From Rhodocyclales bacterium (lineage in GTDB: Bacteria; Pseudomonadota; Gammaproteobacteria; Burkholderiales; Rhodocyclaceae), in contig JACRIY010000063.1 in the NCBI GenBank assembly GCA_016235805.1, positions 1-57,942 of the forward strand: a stretch of DNA of 57,942 nt. Direction: 5' to 3'. The translations under genes and the position numbers were made by a program. The notes below the pieces were generated by a model that saw nothing but the letters and a program-made list of their open reading frames with translations, was not told the origin of the DNA and ran no database searches. How positions within the stretch are numbered: position 1 is the stretch's first letter; every line of letters starts with the position of its first letter. Of the stretch, positions 54,479 to 57,942 are shown piece by piece.

Positions 54479-55992
54479 CGCCGGCACGCCTCCCCCGGGA
54501 AATATCGATCGCACATATAGCAGGCAGTTTGCGGCAACCAGGCCGGAATCGCATAGTACTTCTGCCGCACGCCGGCCAGCACGCCGCCGCGATAGGCCGC
54601 GTAGTCGAAGCCCTCGCCCCTGACGCGCCAGAAGCGTGCACCACGAACCTCGAAGCTGTCCACGCCGACGCTCCGGAAGTACTTGCGGTAGTCGTCGGGA
54701 CCGGGTTCGGACTTCCTCAGGATGAGGAAGTTGCGGCCGTCCAGCGCACGGAAGTCGGTCACCAGGTCATCGTGGCGCGCATGGCTGGATGCCTCGCCGA
54801 AAACGACGACATACTGGCGCAGGTTGTAGCCCAGCGTGACGGCGTTCGAATAGCCATCCATGGCCAGCACCCAATCCTTCCGATAGGTTTCGAGCTCGCG
54901 TCCGATCGCCTGATGCTCGAAGCTCAGCACGATGCCGTCATAGAGGCGGGTCTTCTGCCAGGCCTCCAGCGGCACGCGCGAAACCACCAGGATGGCGGCA
55001 ATGTGCAGCGTGGCGAAGCCGGCGAAAAACAGGCCGAGCCGCTGCAACGTGGAGGGCTTGAGGCGCAGCGTCAGCCAGATCAGGGTGAAGGGCACGAAGG
55101 ACAGCAGCCAGTGCAGGCCGATCTGCTTCACCGCCGCGAGCAGGGCGAACAGCAGGAAGGGCAGCCAGGCGAGGGTGCCCAGCGCGGCCGGCAAGGCGCT
55201 TGCGTGCAAAGAGTCGGCGCTGGCGGGACGGCGATTTTTCCACGCCAGCCACAGCACCGGCGGCCCCAGCACGTAGACCAGCGTCACGACGTAGAGCAGC
55301 GGCGTCTTCAGCGACCAGCCGGCATCGCCGTGGCGATTGACGAAGTTGAACATGAAGTTCGGCCAGCAATTGGCGCTGTTCCACCAGGCCATCAGCGCCA
55401 GCGCCGGCAAGGTGCAGGCATAGGCGATGGCGACGCCCGCCAGCGCGCCGGGCTTGCGCCGGCGCAGCGCGTCGACCAGGTAGGCAAAACCGAGAATGGC
55501 GGCGAAATACTTGGAAAGCACCGCGCCTGCCAGCAGCAGGCCTGCAACGAGGTACCAGCGCGGGCTGTCGTCCTTCGCGGCGCGGATCCAGGCCAGGCCG
55601 GAAAGCACGCTGAAATAGATCAACGGCGTGTCGGTGGTGATGAAGACATTCCAGACATTGACCGGCGCCAGCAATATCAGGGTCGCCGCCCACAGGCGGC
55701 GCTGTTCGCCGACGCCATCCACCAGTTTTGGCAGCGCCCAGTAAACCGCCAACGCCAGCAACGCCGGCTGCAGGATCACCGGCAGGCGCAACCACCATTC
55801 CGCCTTGCTGACGCCCGAGAGGGCCGCCAGCCACCAGCCGATCATCGGCGGGTGGTCGTAGAAGCCCCAGTCGGGCAGCCAGCCCCACCAGATGAAATAG
55901 GCTTCGTCGCCGGTGATGGGGAAGGCCGCCGCCAACCAGAAGCGGAAGGCCAGCGTGAGGACCAGCAGCGCGGCGAACAGGCGGCTGGTCAT
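54475..55992 (-). CDS. GT-C type glycosyltransferase (ArnT/PMT-like)
   Basis: A 505-residue membrane protein with about 11 to 12 helices and the GT-C acid motif near the N-terminus (AFPITGDEAYFIWWG, with Asp-Glu). It resembles family-39 transferases using polyprenyl-phosphate sugars (ArnT-like). It is coupled to the UbiA-like gene, which could make its donor. It lies nine bases after aroG, so transcription could come from the aroG promoter. A copy of the dispersed motif lies in it at 55206. Confidence 0.8.
   Translation of the reverse strand: MTSRLFAALLVLTLAFRFWLAAAFPITGDEAYFIWWGWLPDWGFYDHPPMIGWWLAALSGVSKAEWWLRLPVILQPALLALAVYWALPKLVDGVGEQRRLWAATLILLAPVNVWNVFITTDTPLIYFSVLSGLAWIRAAKDDSPRWYLVAGLLLAGAVLSKYFAAILGFAYLVDALRRRKPGALAGVAIAYACTLPALALMAWWNSANCWPNFMFNFVNRHGDAGWSLKTPLLYVVTLVYVLGPPVLWLAWKNRRPASADSLHASALPAALGTLAWLPFLLFALLAAVKQIGLHWLLSFVPFTLIWLTLRLKPSTLQRLGLFFAGFATLHIAAILVVSRVPLEAWQKTRLYDGIVLSFEHQAIGRELETYRKDWVLAMDGYSNAVTLGYNLRQYVVVFGEASSHARHDDLVTDFRALDGRNFLILRKSEPGPDDYRKYFRSVGVDSFEVRGARFWRVRGEGFDYAAYRGGVLAGVRQKYYAIPAWLPQTACYMCDRYFPGEACRR
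55206..55232 (-). repeat. dispersed motif copy 8 (inside glycosyltransferase gene)
   Basis: GCCGT, then GCCAGCGCCGACTCTTTG, on the gene strand; encodes R-P-A-S-A-D-S. Confidence 0.7.
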
Positions 55993-56001
55993 GACGCGAT
56001 G

Positions 56002-57069
56002 TTACTTTTCCGCAAGCGCAACCCGACGGGCCTTGACCGCGTCGGCAAGTATGTCCAGTGTCGCCAGCGTGTCCTCCCAACCGATGCAGGCATCCGTGAC
56101 CGAAACGCCGTAGTCGAGCGGCTTGCCCGGTTTGAGGTCCTGGCGGCCCTCATTGAGGTGCGACTCGATCATGACGCCGAAAATGCGGTCTTCGCCCGCC
56201 GCGAGTTGCGCGCCGACATCGCGCGCGACGTCGACCTGGCGTTTGAACTGCTTGCTGCTGTTGGCGTGCGAGAAGTCGATCATGACGCGCGCGGCCAGCC
56301 CGGCCTTGCCCAGTTCGGTGCAGGCCGCATCGACCGCCGCCGCTTCGTAGTTGGGCCCCTTGCCGCCGCGCAGGATGACGTGGCAGTCCTCGTTGCCGTT
56401 GGTGGACACGATGGCCGAGTGGCCGGCCTTGGTCACCGACAGGAAATGGTGCGGGCTGGCGGCGGCCTTGATCGCATCGACGGCGATCCGGATGTTGCCG
56501 TCGGTGCCGTTCTTGAATCCGACCGGGCAGGACAGGCCCGAGGCCAGTTCGCGATGAACCTGCGATTCCGTGGTGCGCGCGCCGATGGCTCCCCAGCTGA
56601 TCAGGTCGGCCGTGTATTGCGGCGTGATGGTGTCGAGGAACTCGGTGCCGCAAGGCAGGCCCAGTTCGTTGATCTCCCAAAGCAACTTCCTGGCCAGGCG
56701 CAGCCCTTCGTTGATGCGGAAGCTGCCATCCATGCGCGGGTCGTTGATCAGGCCCTTCCAGCCCACGGTGGTTCGCGGTTTCTCGAAGTACACCCGCATC
56801 ACGATGAGCAGGTCTTCCGCCCGGCGATCCTTCTCCTGCTTGAGCCGCCGCGCATACTCCATCGCCGCGTCGTAATCGTGGATCGAGCAGGGCCCGACCA
56901 CGACGACCAGCCGCCCATCGGCGCCATGCAGCACGCGATGCAAAGCCTGGCGCGCCTCGTAGGTGGTCTCCGCCGCGGCATCCGTGGTGGGAAACTCGCG
57001 CAGGATGTGGCCGGGGGGTGAGAGTTCCTTGATTTCGCGGATGCGGACGTCGTCGGTAATGTGTTTCAT
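56002..57069 (-). CDS. aroG: 3-deoxy-7-phosphoheptulonate synthase, type I
   Basis: A 355-residue enzyme that joins phosphoenolpyruvate and erythrose 4-phosphate, the first step of aromatic amino-acid synthesis. The motifs VVGPCSIHD, MRVYFEKPRTTVGWKGLINDP, SHANSSKQ, GVMIESHLNEG and the DACIGW end are complete. The family is feedback-inhibited; which amino acid acts cannot be read with confidence. It is divergent from the 2-oxoacid oxidoreductase gene. Confidence 0.95.
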   Translation of the reverse strand: MKHITDDVRIREIKELSPPGHILREFPTTDAAAETTYEARQALHRVLHGADGRLVVVVGPCSIHDYDAAMEYARRLKQEKDRRAEDLLIVMRVYFEKPRTTVGWKGLINDPRMDGSFRINEGLRLARKLLWEINELGLPCGTEFLDTITPQYTADLISWGAIGARTTESQVHRELASGLSCPVGFKNGTDGNIRIAVDAIKAAASPHHFLSVTKAGHSAIVSTNGNEDCHVILRGGKGPNYEAAAVDAACTELGKAGLAARVMIDFSHANSSKQFKRQVDVARDVGAQLAAGEDRIFGVMIESHLNEGRQDLKPGKPLDYGVSVTDACIGWEDTLATLDILADAVKARRVALAEK

Positions 57070-57219
57070 GCTTCGATCCAGTGGCGGGCAAAAACGTGAT
57101 TCTACCGGGGCGACGGCGCCCGCAGGCCGGACGAAACCGCGCTTTGCGGTTTCCCGCAGTTCCCATCCCGGCGGTCAAGGCGTAAAGTCACCCCGCAATC
57201 CAAAAACCAAGGGGGAATC

Positions 57220-57804
57220 ATGTTCCAGGTTCGAATTCACGGCCGGGGCGGTCAGGGCGTCGTCACGGCGGCCGAGATGCTGTCCATCGCGGCCTTCGAG
57301 GAGGGCCGCCACGCGCAGGCCTTCCCCAGTTTCGGTTCGGAGCGCACCGGCGCGCCGGTGGTGGCCTTCTGCCGCATCGCCGACAAGGAGATACGCCTGC
57401 GCGAGCCGATCATGGAGCCCGACGCGATCATCATTCAGGACCCGACCCTGCTGCACCAGGTCGATGTCTTCGCCGGCCTGAAGAAGGACGGCTACATCCT
57501 GATCAACACCACCAAGACCTTCGAGCAACTTGGCCTCGGCGACTTCGTCCGCGACTGGCACCCGGAGCGCCTGTGCACGGTGTCGGCCACGGAACTCAGC
57601 ATCAAGCACGTCGGCCGCCCGGTGCCCAACGTGCCGCTGCTGGGAGGCTGTGCCGCGGTGTCCAGCATCATCAAGCTCGAATCGGTGGCCACGGCGATCC
57701 GCGACAAGTTTTCCGGCAAGGTGGCCGACGGGAACATCGCCGCCGCCACCGAGGCCTACAACATTGTGCGCGCGGAGATGGAGGAGGCACTGCACCATGC
57801 TTAA
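57220..57804 (+). CDS. 2-oxoacid:acceptor oxidoreductase gamma subunit
   Basis: A 194-residue gamma subunit of a pyruvate:ferredoxin or phenylglyoxylate-type oxidoreductase. The start [21 protein letters not shown], and [13 protein letters not shown] and PNVPLLGG, are typical of the pyruvate/2-ketoisovalerate gamma domain. GGGGGAAT precedes the ATG. The next gene overlaps its end by eight bases. The delta, alpha and beta subunits would lie to the right. Pyruvate and phenylglyoxylate cannot be told apart from this subunit alone. Confidence 0.88.
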   Translation: MFQVRIHGRGGQGVVTAAEMLSIAAFEEGRHAQAFPSFGSERTGAPVVAFCRIADKEIRLREPIMEPDAIIIQDPTLLHQVDVFAGLKKDGYILINTTKTFEQLGLGDFVRDWHPERLCTVSATELSIKHVGRPVPNVPLLGGCAAVSSIIKLESVATAIRDKFSGKVADGNIAAATEAYNIVRAEMEEALHHA

Positions 57805-57942
57805 GCAATGCGAAGGTTCCCATGCGGTGGCCGAGGCCGTCGCCCTGTGCCGGCCGGAAGTGATCTGCGCCTACCCGATTTCGCCGCAAACACACATCGT
57901 CGAAGGCATCTGCGAAATGGTGAAGGGCGGCGAACTCAAGGA
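57797..57942 (+). CDS. 2-oxoacid:acceptor oxidoreductase alpha subunit, partial
   Basis: The first 48 codons are present and the gene runs off the right edge. [20 protein letters not shown] and [13 protein letters not shown] match the start of the PorA/PadG-like alpha subunit that binds the 2-oxo acid. It overlaps the gamma gene. Confidence 0.85.
   Translation, partial: MLKQCEGSHAVAEAVALCRPEVICAYPISPQTHIVEGICEMVKGGELK

Noticed and set aside
1..57942. tRNA or rRNA genes
   Set aside because: No cloverleaf with a CCA-proximal stem and T-loop motif and no rRNA-like stretch noticed; a tRNA scan would settle it.

Overview
The window is GC-rich, densely coded DNA whose gene content points to a betaproteobacterium, most likely of the Rhodocyclales or a close relative. 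Supporting features are a complete minor-pilin/PilY1 operon, a PEP-CTERM protein, glcDEF, DUF2249 and FmdE-like genes behind an FNR-type site, and a 2-oxoacid:ferredoxin oxidoreductase. No rRNA, tRNA, CRISPR array, integrase or transposase is visible. The first gene (pntA) and the last (an alpha subunit of a 2-oxoacid oxidoreductase) are cut by the window edges.

Layout. 1-3068: pntA (partial), a CorA transporter and a secreted EF-hand protein. 3093-10651 (minus): a tightly packed glycolate/glycerate operon, hyi - glycerate 2-kinase - glcD - glcE - glcF - acyl-CoA synthetase. 10923-12666: cytochrome b561 and two YceI proteins. 12690-16496 (minus): two conserved hypotheticals, a short hypothetical, a LexA-like S24 protein with Arg at the catalytic Lys position, and an HTH-ferredoxin-reductase fusion. 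16733-28882 (minus): type IV pilus minor pilins pilE-fimT-pilV-pilW-pilX, then a 2613-residue PilY1 and a TonB-like gene. 29156-32813: a coiled-coil protein and a NarL-type two-component system followed by an L-lactate-dehydrogenase-like flavoenzyme. 32878-41283 (minus): a membrane protein of unknown function and an energy-converting-hydrogenase-related (Ehr) complex. 41408-48452: two SulP anion transporters flanking an OmpR-type two-component system. 48513-57942: cobalamin adenosyltransferase, HDOD protein, phosphoesterase, DUF2249/FmdE-like pair, fibro-slime PEP-CTERM protein, a cyclic-nucleotide-binding/UbiA/GT39 group behind aroG, and the start of a 2-oxoacid oxidoreductase operon.

The most notable points follow. 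(1) The Ehr complex keeps the complex-I-like membrane arm and the proximal FeS cluster residues, but all four NiFe-ligand cysteines of the large subunit are replaced. It lies directly downstream of a SulP transporter on the same strand. (2) The two-component system sits between two SulP genes, and matching CTTGACG-type direct repeats 11 bp apart lie upstream of both transporters. (3) PilY1 is more than twice the usual size because of two internal repeat blocks, ten 13-residue units and five cysteine-rich units of about 115 residues. (4) A dispersed DNA motif (GCCGT, three bases, then roughly RCCAGCGCCGACT) occurs eight times on both strands, in and between genes and in different reading frames. 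(5) Two short palindromic arrays share a constant hairpin but carry different variable hairpins that each stay self-complementary. Points 1 and 3 extend known families. Points 2, 4 and 5 are DNA patterns for which I know no description, though I could not search.
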